Positions 11,001 through 19,867 of a stretch of DNA of 64,000 nucleotides are shown one piece after another. Made by a program: the position numbers and the translations under genes. Source of the stretch: Rhynchopus euleeides (lineage: Eukaryota; Euglenozoa; Diplonemea; Diplonemida; Diplonemidae); contig OY723282.1 of NCBI GenBank assembly GCA_963210315.1, positions 1,240,001 to 1,304,000 on the forward strand. The letters are read 5' to 3'. Numbering within the stretch: the stretch's first letter is position 1; every line of letters starts with the position of its first letter. Below the pieces are notes generated by a model. It was not told the DNA's origin, searched no databases, and worked only from the letters and a program-made list of their open reading frames with translations.

Positions 11001-11333
11001 TAGGGTCTCGTGCTGCCGGCTGATGATCGCCAGGGATAGGTCGCGCTGGCGGAGGGGCTCGCCCGGGCGCTTGTGAGGGTCCACCCAGTCCGCCTCCGCC
11101 ACCAGCTCGTTGTGGGCGGTCGCTGCCACGCGCCACGCATCCGCATCCCAACGATATCCGCTGTCCAGCTGCACACATAGGGGGAAGAAGGAGCTAGCCG
11201 CCGCCAAAGCCGCAGCGGTGATGTGGTCCTCCGACCTCCGAATGCCCATACCCCCTAGCCTGACGGGCAGGGCCGCCTGGTCTCGCGCATCGTCAGGGAG
11301 GGTCCCGTCCCTGTCCCCGAGCACAGATGCCAT
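8091..11333 (-). CDS. C-terminal part of a non-LTR retrotransposon polyprotein: CCHC finger, REL-type endonuclease, OTU-like protease, zinc finger
   Basis: The open frame extends to 11540, but the first ~69 codons fall in A/T-rich repeat, so the retrotransposon part starts near 11333. Numbering below counts from 11540. A CCHC finger (C238-x2-C, H, C254) precedes a PADV motif (297-300) and AIDVTVWS (313-320), the layout of the restriction-like endonuclease that follows reverse transcriptase in RLE-type elements. Residues ~550-675 look like an OTU cysteine protease: GDCAFDAL with Cys559 and GHYVPLV with His671. A cysteine-rich cross-brace-like finger follows (720-757). The tail holds repeated QGGGSQTSNTAPSG units. 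No reverse transcriptase is present upstream, so the copy is 5'-truncated, although ~1080 codons stay open. OTU assignment rests on motifs and spacing only. Confidence 0.65.
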   Translation of the reverse strand: MASVLGDRDGTLPDDARDQAALPVRLGGMGIRRSEDHITAAALAAASSFFPLCVQLDSGYRWDADAWRVAATAHNELVAEADWVDPHKRPGEPLRQRDLSLAIISRQHETLLAEADVLSKGRQLSASLPGAGAWVTVTPEQQFAMGREEYQVAARLRLGLVVFAPGSRCHECGDAMDVLGAHVFSCQASADRIKRHDAVKLGVLGLARDAGLGPQLEPNHLLLGGGKPADVFLPCGIGESRGRAIDVTVWSTCAESARQGAARARGYTASRAEASKHRKHGARCQEVEIAFSAFALEQSGGMGPEAVRLFRHLVSFAVDHKLGDRAELTRSWAARIVVPLMRAVGRSSLRRGALCTDLRSGQTRERVLPDPLVGVEPDYFFAPDTDLAPAPHFDGHMDAEDFMCDPDDAAGPEEPTPEPEPAPPRRPRPPPPPAEGDLPQPAGGVAADPLAQLLEWRGQTDGRLSLSSLQQQARLGLVEPDGWSFRVGDCAFDALATLGARSVKQSSGWLRQEAVRRAMRDPDLRMRVEEGPNQWAEQMMRAGSDDVRTWADFIALAAAARVTRCVVLVLIDNHQPMLLSPVGAGAVVDAHCLRRTGGQHGHYVPLVMPEPMRQHLAGLPPKPMAADVTGCDGDSPMQMVRQGGSAGQVEECEKCRRPFDRSARHHACGRCWRKVCASCAVRGERCPGYIDRVAVDVDAPDPAEQPAVTPDLREVLESARARPRRRKPIPSRMHDTPMGPRQPSAPHDSSGAAHHPTRVKEEVAEEPVAPGQDVEMHQGGGSQTSNTAPSGAPSATHGHSVPPAESASRAAPAPMQGQAQHAECPPSGSGATENHQGGGSQTSNTAPSGVPSAAPVTAAGAQPSGPAQAARRRQGGGSHTFNTAPSGTSGGTAPGGAGGIQGVAATMMRNAAQARRDGQRRSRTAASSRRLEELRQGDAAGPMEFDDDPANVWEPEDDLQAIDAYGDDETPAANIPALQELAASRVWAEGVVARARGMAPCVSMGGAIPRTVEAWRHCFHPSYGLCPLSPRVAGDVAAEWLQARILQGGAQAEPGNQTREPGVSLRVYMRKLQTEVERGE
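8680..9010 (-). repeat. In-frame coding repeats in the ORF tail
   Basis: The block encoding QGGGSxTxNTAPSG occurs three times (near 8675-8715, 8795-8830 and 8965-9000), spaced unequally by Pro/Ala/Gln-rich linkers. It is intrinsically disordered and of unknown function. Confidence 0.7.
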
Positions 11334-11625
11334 TTTTTTTGGTTGGGGTGGCCACCAGTCCAGGCTGCTGCCCCAGGGTGGCCGGATTTTCGACATGTCG
11401 AAAAAAAAAATTTTTGGCCGAAAAAAAAATTTTTTTTTTCGGCCGACTAAACCGAAAATCGGGCCCTCTGGGGTGCCACACCGATATTTTTCGGATTTTT
11501 TTCGGATTTTTTTTCGATTTTTTTTGGTTGGGGTGGCCACCAGTCCAGGCTGCTGCCCCAGGGTGGCCGGATTTTCGACATGTCGAAAAAAAAATTTTTT
11601 TTTCGGCCAAAAATAGCTATTTATT

Positions 11626-11808
11626 GTACTGAAATAATCTTCACATTATTTTACGCGGAGGGGGGCCTGCTACATAAAGTAACATTATTTTACGCGAGCG
11701 AAGCGAGCGTAAAATTGAAGTCATGTTGCCGAGCGAAGCGAGGCGACATGTGGAAGTCACCTTAACGAGCGAAGCGAGTTGAGGTGTGATTACTTTATGT
11801 AGTAGCAG
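11626..11808. mobile_element. Small MITE, copy 2 (inverted, one end truncated)
   Basis: Reverse complement of 5877-6089: it begins at AAATAATCTTCACATTATTT and runs through the CGAGCGAAGCGAG units to a truncated end at ~11808. The shared 14 bases TATTTATTGTACTG next to the MITE in both places show that homology extends beyond the terminal repeat. Confidence 0.75.
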
Positions 11809-11811
11809 TCG

Positions 11812-12080
11812 CGATCGTCGCGATGCGATCGTTGCGATTTTTTTCTGCCTAGCTGGGCACCGGTCCAGGGCACTGACCCAGGGTGGCCGAAATTTCGACA
11901 TGTCGAAAAAAAAATTTTTTGGCCAAAAAAAAATTTTTTTTTCGCGTGCCTAAACCGAAAATCGGGCCCTCTGGGGTGCCACACCCACATTTTTCGGATT
12001 TTTTTGCGATTTTTTTCTGCCTAGCCGGGCCTAGCCGGTCCAGGGTGGCCGAAATTTCGACATGTCGAAAAAAAATATTC
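11812..12080 (+). repeat. GACATGTC / A-T palindrome repeat cluster
   Basis: Two diverged units of the repeat seen at 11333-11600, each with CCAGGGTGGCCGAAATTTCG, ACATGTCGAAAAAAAAATTTT and GGGCCCTCTGGGGTGCCACA. The long A-run/T-run palindromes make strong hairpins. Non-coding. Confidence 0.65.
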
Positions 12081-13189
12081 AGTCAGGATCCAGTCAGCAA
12101 GGACCACGTCCATGCATATTTGTGAGGGCTGGGTGGTTGGTGAACGGCTCTTTTCTGACGATCCGCAGATCTTGCTGTCGGCCCTGCAACCTGGCTGCCC
12201 ACCTGATATGTAACAAAACAAACCGTTCATGTCGACCGCACCCTGAACCTTGAAGACGGGCTCTTTATTGTATCCACTGTAGTACCGTGTACGTAAATAT
12301 CGTAGTCCTTCATTCGCACATCGCTGCGCATAGTATATCGTAGTCCTTCATGGGATTGATGCATACAGGGAACACATGTAGGATCATGGTAACGTGCTGT
12401 AGGCTCCGATACAAATGCTGTAGGCCTATGCCACAAGTAATGCAGACATAAGACTTGTGTGGGCGTGAAAATCTTACGCTTCTTACTCTTCTTACTCTCT
12501 TCTTACTTTTCTTACTTCCCTTGCGACATCCCCAACTGCTGTTTCTTTCTCTGCCGATTCTATCCTTCCATCTTCATACAAACGCATAGTGATTACCAAA
12601 CGAATAGTGATTACCTGTGAGGTAAATCGTTGGCGGGTTTGCGGGTCCGTGGCACTATTCGCGATGATGTCAGAAACCTGGTCAAGTCCCGCCCTCTGAA
12701 GAATTGAAGGATCCAGACGGAGATGGTCGCAATCGGGAGAAGGGGAATAAAACGATGCGTATTTCTGTTCATAAACAGTGTCGACTGCAAGTACCCGAAA
12801 GCCGCTTTCTTATTCCGCGTCCTGGGATTCTTAGGGAGGTCGGACAACTTTGAGGCTTCCTTCTGGTAAACAGAAAAATCAAGACGGTAAGGTTTTGCCT
12901 TTTCCGATTCCGGGTCCTGAAGCGAAATAAACCTTGGATCAGACAGCGCCTGCTGCCATTTCATAGGAGCGTCGTCTTTTGCTACACTGTAGGGACTTAA
13001 AAAACTTTTTGTCGACCTCATATACGCCATTTACCGCTTCCGCCACCATCTTGTTGTACGCGGAGACTTCGCGACTTCTGATGGCGCGCTTATTGTAGTC
13101 ATGTACATAATCTAGTACGATAGTAGAAACAGGGGACGTTGCAAGTTTTGTTAAACCCGTGATATCTACGGACTGTAACTTAGCGGCAA
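12081..13189. other. No recognised gene
   Basis: A CTTCTTACTC-type microsatellite lies at 12476-12530, with duplicated ATCGTAGTCCTTCAT blocks at 12298-12350. A minus-strand open frame of 139 codons (12611-13030) has protein-like composition but no family I know; it may belong to the Harbinger-like remnant that follows. Confidence 0.4.
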
Positions 13190-13237
13190 TGGCACGTCGG
13201 AGTGTTTGGGCACCGGGGTTGGCTTGGCCGGCTGTAG

Positions 13238-13747
13238 CTGTTAGATCCGTACACCAACCACCCAGCCCTTACAAATAAAGATGTGATTCTTGCTGACGGT
13301 GCCTACTCCGGTGCCTGGAAATGTGTCATTGGTTCGCGTCGGTCCAAGATGCCTGGTCCTGACGAAAACCGGGAGGGCGAATTGCCCAAAAGTGAGATGA
13401 AAGATGCGGCCCAGTCAGAGTATAATTCGGGTCACGGCTTTTCTCGAGGAAAGGCCGAACGTGCATTCGCACGTCTTAAAATTTTTGCTGTTGTTGGGGA
13501 GCCTTGGAAATGTGTTAAAGATTTAAATGGAATCCGGAAGGTCAGTCGTGCAGTCATGATCGCTGCGAATGTCAGCAACTTTACTTACCGCTTAGGTATC
13601 GGTGAAATACCAGTCGGGCCTTTTGCAAACATCGTGAGTGACGTTGTCGCCGAACCCGCCAGAACGCAAAAAAACCCAGAAAAAACAGAAGAAGTCACGG
13701 AACCCACGCAGGATGACAAGGATGATGAAGAATGGAATAACGCCTAG
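13238..13747 (+). pseudogene. Harbinger/DDE_4-type transposase, C-terminal fragment
   Basis: The readable frame runs from after a TAG at 13235 to TAG at 13745-13747. It contains VILADGAYSG (the second-acidic-residue region of DDE_4 transposases) and, ~45 residues later, SRGKAERAFARLKIF, the Er-f-rlK motif that carries the third acidic residue (Glu) in PIF/Harbinger and IS5-like enzymes. The C terminus is charged (KNPEKTEEVTEPTQDDKDDEE). The N-terminal half with the first Asp is missing, so it is an inactive remnant. Codon use is AT-richer than in neighbouring ORFs. No terminal inverted repeats could be assigned. Confidence 0.65.
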
Positions 13748-14047
13748 TGGAGGGGAGAGGGGGGGTGGGCACGGAATACGGGAGGACTAAAGAAGATCTG
13801 CCTGTCACACTTCTGATTCACACACGCGGTTTTTTGCGTCGGTCGGGAGCAGTCCGCCCCCCCCCCCCCCCCCCCCCCCACCCCTTCAAATTCGATTTCA
13901 CGACCCCCCCCCCCCCCGAAACAACCCTCGTTTACCTTTTCCATCTCAAAGGCTAATCTCGACTAAATGGCCAATTTCACGCAACACCGCACAATATCTC
14001 CAGGAAGTTTCTGGTCTGGCTGACACCGGGGGGGGGGGGGGGCTTCG

Positions 14048-14175
14048 AGGACCAAAAAATCACTCTGCGGGCCAAGCCGAAGACTTGTCTGGGGACTTTC
14101 GGTGTCCCCAATTTTTCAAATTTTGAAAAATACACTCACTTTGCTAAACTGGACCCAACTCCCCACACTCTTTTT
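14048..14175 (+). repeat. Dispersed ~130-bp repeat (AAATCACTCTGCGGGCC family), copy 2
   Basis: Close match to 5673-5800, ending in the same CTGGACCCAACTCCCCACAC. It is followed by a T-rich tract and a triplicated GTAGTGGACA/GTAGCGGACA unit at 14232-14262. Confidence 0.75.
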
Positions 14176-14452
14176 TTAGCGAAAAACAGCAAATTTCGGC
14201 CGATTTTTTCTCATTGGAGGATCCTTGAAATCGGTAGTGGACAGTAGCGGACAGTAGCGGACAGGGCGGACATTTCCTTGTGGAAAAAGTGCCCGAAAAA
14301 AAAAATTCGAAAAGGTCCCCCTTACAGAATTAGCCTTTTTTCAAAAAATCGGAAAATTTCGGACCGCAATTTGTACCCAAGAAAGTGCCGAATTTTCGGA
14401 CTTGGTCCGATTTGAACGATTTCCGTGCCTCTTGCAACCCGGGGGGCTGCTG

Positions 14453-15034
14453 TTTGAACGATTTTGAACGATTTTTGGCCGTGCTCGTCGCGTCCCCCGG
14501 TGAGGGGGGACGCTGTTTCGTGTTCTCCTTGCCGCACGGAGGCATTGCCTTACGTCGCCTCTTCCTCTTTTCCTTTATGGGCGGGTTAGTCTGGCTCAGA
14601 GGGCGGGACCGTGCTGATATGCACAGTGACGACTCTCCCTTTTTTTGTTGTGCCCGCCTCCTGCCGAGTCGTGGCTGCTGCCTCTCAGACTGGGGGCGGG
14701 CGGTCGCCGACGCTGACGCGCCTGGCGGCCCGTGGAAAGTGACGTGGGTCTGGGGGTGGGGGGGGGGGGGGGTGCTGGGGTGTCAGGCCGAAGCCCTTGA
14801 CCGCTGTTGATTTTTGCAGGTTTCACGAGATCAGGTAGTCCTTCTCGCTGTGCTCCGTCACCCCTGCCTCAGCCAGGTAGCGTAGGGCCCCCTTGCAGTT
14901 GTGCAGCAGCAGGTTGTGCACGCTTGTGGCTGTGAGGTGGTGTCGGGCTGACGCTGTCGCGGGACAGCCGAAGAATAGGTGCTTCAGCGAGACCCCAGGT
15001 GTTTCGGGTTCTTCCGGTGGCACATGCTGGGGTG
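14453..15034 (-). pseudogene. Non-LTR retrotransposon 3' end (family 2), truncated copy
   Basis: The minus-strand frame ending at 14823 encodes the same C-terminal ~58 residues as the copy at 19091-19810 (GVSLKHLFFGCPATASAR ... EKDYLIS). The ~370 bases downstream of the stop match that copy's 3' UTR. It ends in a tail of repeated ATCGTTCAAA units near 14453-14475. All RNase H and RT sequence is absent. It preserves the empty site of the hAT insertion found in the other copy. Confidence 0.75.
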
Positions 15035-15229
15035 TCAGGACAGGGAATCCTGCTCGCTGTACCCGGTGATCCCTGACGCAGCCAGGAAGTGGAGAGCCTT
15101 GGAACCCTGGTTGAGGCCTGTAACACCCGGCCTTCCTGCCACTTCTGGCATTGTGGAGTGGAGGTGGATATGGAGAAGGTTCTCTCTCCGTCCGGTCGAG
15201 CACAACCGTCCTCTCCAGCCAGGGGTCAT
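15035..15229 (-). pseudogene. Diverged C-terminal remnant of the same retrotransposon family
   Basis: The frame ending at 15035 reads ...KALHFLAASGITGYSEQDSLS, a diverged relative of ...ALRYLAEAGVTEHSEKDYLIS next door, followed by the same TGACACCCCAGCA motif after the stop. Two family members of different age thus sit head to tail. Confidence 0.5.
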
Positions 15230-15860
15230 CTACTTTCCAAACAAGGGCCAGGAACATGCTCAAACAAACTAATTGATCAGAAAATCTGGCTTGCCGTGGA
15301 ATCATTGAGCAAAATTTGGGGAGTGATTGGTGCCCCATTGCTGCGTATGACATGTCCATTTTTGACGATTTTTGGGCAGAATTTGGTGCGTGGGACCTTT
15401 CGATTTTCATGAATTTTTCGGAAATTCGTGGGGACCGGTACCCCATTTGAGGGCCAAAAATCTCATTTCCGAGGCCTGGGAATGGTCGCAGTGGCCTCAG
15501 ATGTCCAAAAACGTTCAATTGACCTCTCCTCGAAAAAAAATTCGAAAGGTCCCCCCTACTGGCACCCCGGATTAGGACATGTCTCTGGGGGTGTCCGGGG
15601 CCATTTTTGGCCCATTGGGGAAAATGGGCCATTTTTCACGGTTTTTTCGGTTTTTTTGTCCGGACCGGCACCGCATTTGAGGGGCCAAAATCTGATTTCC
15701 GAGGCCCGGGAATGGTCGCAGTGGCTTCATTTGGCCAAAAACGTTCAATTTACCCTTCTCCAAAAAAAATTCGAAAGGGTCCCCCTACAAATCGCCGGTC
15801 TTAGGAGCAAAAAATTTGGGCGCCCAGATTTCAAAAATTTTCAAACTATTTTCTGGACCA
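15230..15860. repeat. Tandem pair of diverged ~250-bp non-coding repeats
   Basis: The segments 15400-15560 and 15655-15790 share GGACCGGTACCCCATTTGAG-type starts, TCCGAGGCCTGGGAATGGTC and AAAACGTTCAATT ... TTCGAAAGGTCCCCC ends. No gene is visible. Confidence 0.65.
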
Positions 15861-15879
15861 AAAATCAAACTATTGAGGT

Positions 15880-16130
15880 CCTGGCCGGACATGTCCGGGG
15901 GGGGGTCAAAATTGGATTTCCCGAATTTCCGGGTCCGGACATGTCCGCCCGGACATGTCCGCCCTGTCCGGGGCGGACATTTCTGGATGTCCGGATGTCC
16001 GGGCGGACATGTCCGGGCGGGAAATTCGGGAAATGTCCGGGGGGGGGGGGGGGGGTCAAAATTGGACCCGGACATCCGGACACCCGGATTTCCGGGTCCG
16101 GGCATGTCCGCCCTGTCCGCCCTGAAATCG
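15880..16130. repeat. GGACATGTCC palindrome-rich tract
   Basis: At least six perfect or near-perfect GGACATGTCC/CGGACATGTCCG palindromes plus many half sites (TGTCCGG, GCGGACA) occur in 250 bases, with a poly-G tract at 16038-16053. Related TAGCGGACAG units lie at 14232-14280. Confidence 0.75.
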
Positions 16131-16231
16131 CCTAAGAGGCCGGGGGAAATCCAGGAAATTCGGGAAATCCAGGAATATGAAGAATCCTCCATTTTTTCTC
16201 ATTTTTTTTCACCGACTTTTCCATACCCCCA

Positions 16232-17050
16232 TCGTAAGAAAAAAGTGGTAAAATCGTAAACCAAAAAAGTGGTACTGAAAAAGTGGTATTATCGTAAATG
16301 CCACCTAAACTATCCAGTACACAGGCCGCCCACCCAGGGGGGCCTTGGCCTGGACAACAGTAGTCTGGTTCTGCGGGGGCGAATCACGTGTGGGAGTGTG
16401 GGTGGGAAGTCCTGAGATGAAGTGGTGCGATCCTTGGGGGGGGGCAAAACTTTCATTTGCCTTTGGTCAAGGCCTTTTCAAACAAATTTGACCACGGAGC
16501 CAAGTCGCCGGTCCCTCGAATAGCATGAGTCTATGACAGGTTCCGGCACCAGGTTGCCTGCGATCGCAAACCCCCCCCCGGGGGGGGTCAGCCCAAGGAC
16601 CCTTTAGGCCCTTTAGCCCCCAGCTGGGGGAGGGCCTGTGTGTACTGGATAGTTTAAGTGGCATTTACGATAATACCACTTTTTCAGTACCACTTTTTTG
16701 GCCTGTGCCCCTGTGGCCTGGCCAAGGCCCTGACCCCCCCTGAGCCCTGGCTTGGGGGGGTCCCTGTGGACCCCCTGGCCTCCGGCTGGGGGGGGGGGGG
16801 GGGGGGGGGGCCTGTGTGGACTGGATAGTTTAGGTGGCATTTACGATAATGCCACTTTTTCAGTACCACTTTTTTCTTACGATAATACCACTTTTTCAGT
16901 ACCACTTTTTTGGCCTGTGCCTGAGGGCCAGGCCAAGGCCCCCCTGGGTGGGCGGCCTGTGTACTGGATAGTTTAGGTGGCATTTACGATAATACCACTT
17001 TTTCAGTACCACTTTTTTGGTTTACGATTTTACCACTTTTTTCTTACGAT
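16232..17050. mobile_element. Fold-back element with ~120-bp arms built of AAAAAGTGGTA units
   Basis: The left arm (16232-16353) and right arm (16928-17050) are near-perfect inverted repeats containing AAAAAGTGGTATTATCGTAA units and CTAAACTATCCAGTACACAG. Two further right-arm-like blocks are inside (16630-16715 and 16815-16912), so the element has grown by internal duplication. Extra units continue to ~17113. It encodes no protein. Confidence 0.8.
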
Positions 17051-17113
17051 AATACCACTTTTTGAAAAGTGGTATTATCGTAAAAACCCCCAGAAAAAAG
17101 TGGCATTATCGTA

Positions 17114-19090
17114 ATTACCCCTTATTTTTACAGTCCGGCCCCCCACCGCCATGTGTTGACAGTACCTGCGACATATCTGCATTCTTTTGTTTTATGTTGC
17201 TCCGTCGGTGGACCACGCGGAGGAGTAAGGGACCTGGCGCGAGGCATGCGGGCAGGCCAGATAAGGGGGATATACCTGGGGAGGGCTTGGGGGGCTCAGC
17301 CCCCCGCACTCTCCGCCATCTCCCTCCTTCCTCGGCACGCAATGTCTGCGATCCTTTCTGGCTGGCCCCAGCTTCCCACCACCCTACCCTCGTATTGCAG
17401 GACACCCACACGAGCTGCTTGTCAGGTTTCATCCTGTTCAAGGTAGCCGTATCGTGTCATGGAGGTATGTGTGGTTTGTGGTTTTGTCTGCCGGGCCTCG
17501 TCGCCCTGTCCAGTCGTTATTCTTCTGCTGTGTATGGTATCGTTGTGCCCAAGGTCACTCTGCCTTTGCTGTCTCCATGACACAAACAACCCGGCTACGG
17601 CAAACATCGATTATATTTTGTTGTTGGGGCTGGGCTTGCCTGGCATCGCCATGCGATGCCGCCATGCGGCAGAGCGGGTCGTTGTAGCCCTGCCGCAGTC
17701 GGAAAGATATTGCTCCCTGTGTTTATTTTCTACTGGTCGCCACGCACGTGCTTATGCGCCTTTCATTTTTTTTTCACAAAAAAAATGTCACTCCCCCGCC
17801 CCACCCCGCTTCCCCAAACATATCAGCAATGAATATATGATCGTGCATGAGACAGCCCCACACTGATCTGCCATCCGAACCTATCGTTGGGGGTCACATC
17901 TTCCCAACAGGTGGACCCCCAACTGTCGTGCTGCGGACGGCTGTGTCGGGGTCGTCATACTGTTCGATGTGTGTGTGCATGAATTGTGTGATCGTTTCAT
18001 TCATTTGCCATCACCTTTCTGGCAGACCACTCGTTGCCCATGAGATACCTTTTGTATGAGCTGGTCCCGAGGCGCTGTCCGGTACCGTTTGGTGCCCCTC
18101 GTTTTCCCTGGACCTTCTGCAGCGCGATCTTCATTAGGAAAATTTCCTGTGCACCTCCGTGGGGAAAGCCAAGTTTTTGTTTTGTTTTGCGCGATCTGGA
18201 CTTGATAGAGATGCCGTTCGGTATTTGGGCTGGGCATGTGTGTGCACGAAAAGGGTAGGTTCAATTAGCCTTTGTGAAAAATGGCCCACCCCCTTCATCT
18301 CACGTGCGGCTGCTGCTGGCAGATATGTGCAGCACAATATATGCCTCGCTGTTGCCGGTAAGACCTCGGCCGGCACCCAATGCACCACCATGATGCTGTT
18401 TGCATGAATGTTTGACGTTATTTCTATGCGATTTCTGGGAAGAAAGCTACCCCTCCAGACCGGTTATCCCGTTCCGTTCCGTCTCCGTGGGCAAATCCTG
18501 CACGAAAACTCCGCTGTGAAGTCCCCACCGAGCAGCTTATTTTGTGCGAAAAAGCCGTGGGAAAATAGTTGTGGTGGTTTCTGTGAGAACAGTGCTCTTT
18601 CTCTAATAGCGTGCCCTGCTCGCCTCATTCAGCAAAGGCTGGGTCGATCGTCACCGAACCACCGAAACAAAACAGACTCCTTCCATCCTACATTCCAAAG
18701 GACACACGTTGCTCTTGCTAGAGTGTGTTGGGGTGATTGTTTTGCCCTCATTCTCGCCAACCAATACTCCCTTCCATCCGCGACATCCAGTTTAGTACAG
18801 CCCCCTCGACCCACACACACCTGCATTTCGGGGGAGGTGAGGCCGGCTCTGTGCCTTCCTCTTCTCTGCATCACAACTCTTCTCCCACACACCCAAACAA
18901 CCAGAGCTGCCCGGCCATATCGGAAGTGAATTCCTGGAGGGCCCCGCCCCCCTCCCGCCCTCAACACGCATGTGTTCCTCCTCATGTTGATACTCCCCAC
19001 CCCCACCCCGCCCCGCCCCGTGTGCGTGCCGGCAGTGCTGTTGCAGAGGGGAATGGGTGTGGGGTGTGAAGCAACGTAGTTTTTATTGCG
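17114..19090. other. No recognisable gene
   Basis: About 2 kb of mixed composition with short open frames, Cys-rich in translation and without domain matches. It includes a GGGGGGCTCAGCCCCCC palindrome at 17289-17305 and pyrimidine-rich tracts that could be intronic or UTR. I could not build an exon structure. Confidence 0.5.
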
Positions 19091-19810
19091 GTGAAAATTC
19101 CCGGCCGGGGAGCCACCCAAGGCGAAACGGTCGCCATCCTCACCGACTCGCAGAGCGCACTGAATGCACTGCTGAGCGGCCCCCAGCGAGCGAGGGGGTC
19201 CACCGAATGGGACATCTGGCAGAGGCTGCGCAAGCTCGCCCAAACGTACGATGTCACCACCCACCTCCGCTACATCCCGTCGCATGTTGGGGTGGTAGGG
19301 AACGAACTTGCTGACAAGCAGGCGCAGATCGGTGCGTTCAAGCCCCAGATGGAGCCGATCAGCCTCGCGTCGGCCCGTGTCACCCTCCGCCGACACATAT
19401 ACAGCGGGACCACGTTGCCCCGCACAGACAGCGTGTACGCGTATCGGTCAGGAATCGGGGAGACGCGACTGCAGCGCCCTGACCTCCGCATGGAGGGCCT
19501 TACCCGCTTAGGGGAAACCACCATCCGCCGCCTCCGGGCCGACCACCACCGCCTGGTGTACGACCACGACGTCCCGGGCAGCGCACAACCACCGTGCAAA
19601 CCCTGCCTGAAGCTTGCGCCGGACAGCCCCCCGCCTGGGGTCTCGCTGAAGCACCTATTCTTCGGCTGTCCCGCGACAGCGTCAGCCCGACACCACCTCA
19701 CAGCCACAAACGTGCACAACCTGCTGCTGCACAACTGCAAGGGGGCCCTACGCTACCTGGCTGAGGCAGGGGTGACGGAGCACAGCGAGAAGGACTACCT
19801 GATCTCGTGA
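19091..19810 (+). pseudogene. RNase H and C-terminal region of a non-LTR retrotransposon (family 2), 5'-truncated
   Basis: The 239-codon frame contains ILTDSQSALNAL (an RNase HI active-site Asp) and YIPSHVGVVGNELADKQA (the H-x-G...N-x-x-A-D end of RNase HI), as in LINE-encoded RNase H. A downstream CKPCLK ... LKHLFFGCP segment is the zinc-knuckle-like C-terminal region of many non-LTR proteins. Reverse transcriptase, and the first RNase H Asp and Glu, are missing, so it is a dead copy. Its 3' UTR continues to ~21299 but is interrupted at 19876 by a hAT MITE. Confidence 0.75.
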
Positions 19811-19867
19811 AACCTGCAAAAATCAACAGCGGTCAAGGGCTTCGGCCTGACACCCCAGCACCCCCCC

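Larger units (their letters stand above)
7449..11619. mobile_element. Putative TA-flanked element with inverted ends enclosing a retrotransposon-derived ORF
   Basis: The left end (7449) reads GCTATTTTTGGCCGAAAAAA and the right end (to 11619) is its reverse complement; both are flanked by TA (7447-7448 and 11620-11621). Between them is a 3.2-kb minus-strand ORF of non-LTR retrotransposon type. The right side carries two tandem units with GGTTGGGGTGGCCACCAG and ATTTTCGACATGTCGAAAA. The reading as one mobile unit is inferred from the ends only; the alternative is a truncated retrotransposon that landed between two copies of a T/A-rich repeat. Confidence 0.4.

Noticed and set aside
9528-11003. 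491-aa plus-strand ORF antisense to the retrotransposon gene
   Set aside because: Its composition is Arg/Pro/His-rich as expected for the antisense of a GC-rich coding strand. The minus strand carries recognisable motifs.
11334-11540. N-terminal 69 codons of the 1149-codon ORF as part of the retrotransposon protein
   Set aside because: They read KKNRKKIRKKSEKYR-like sequence out of an A/T-palindrome repeat that also occurs non-coding at 7449-7567 and 11840-12060.
12476-12530. Possible polypyrimidine tract and branch region of an intron
   Set aside because: It is a simple CTTCTTACT microsatellite; no exon with a compatible frame lies next to it.
18629-19396. 255-aa minus-strand ORF with Gly/Arg-rich product
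   Set aside because: It overlaps the plus-strand RNase H remnant in antisense and has no domain.
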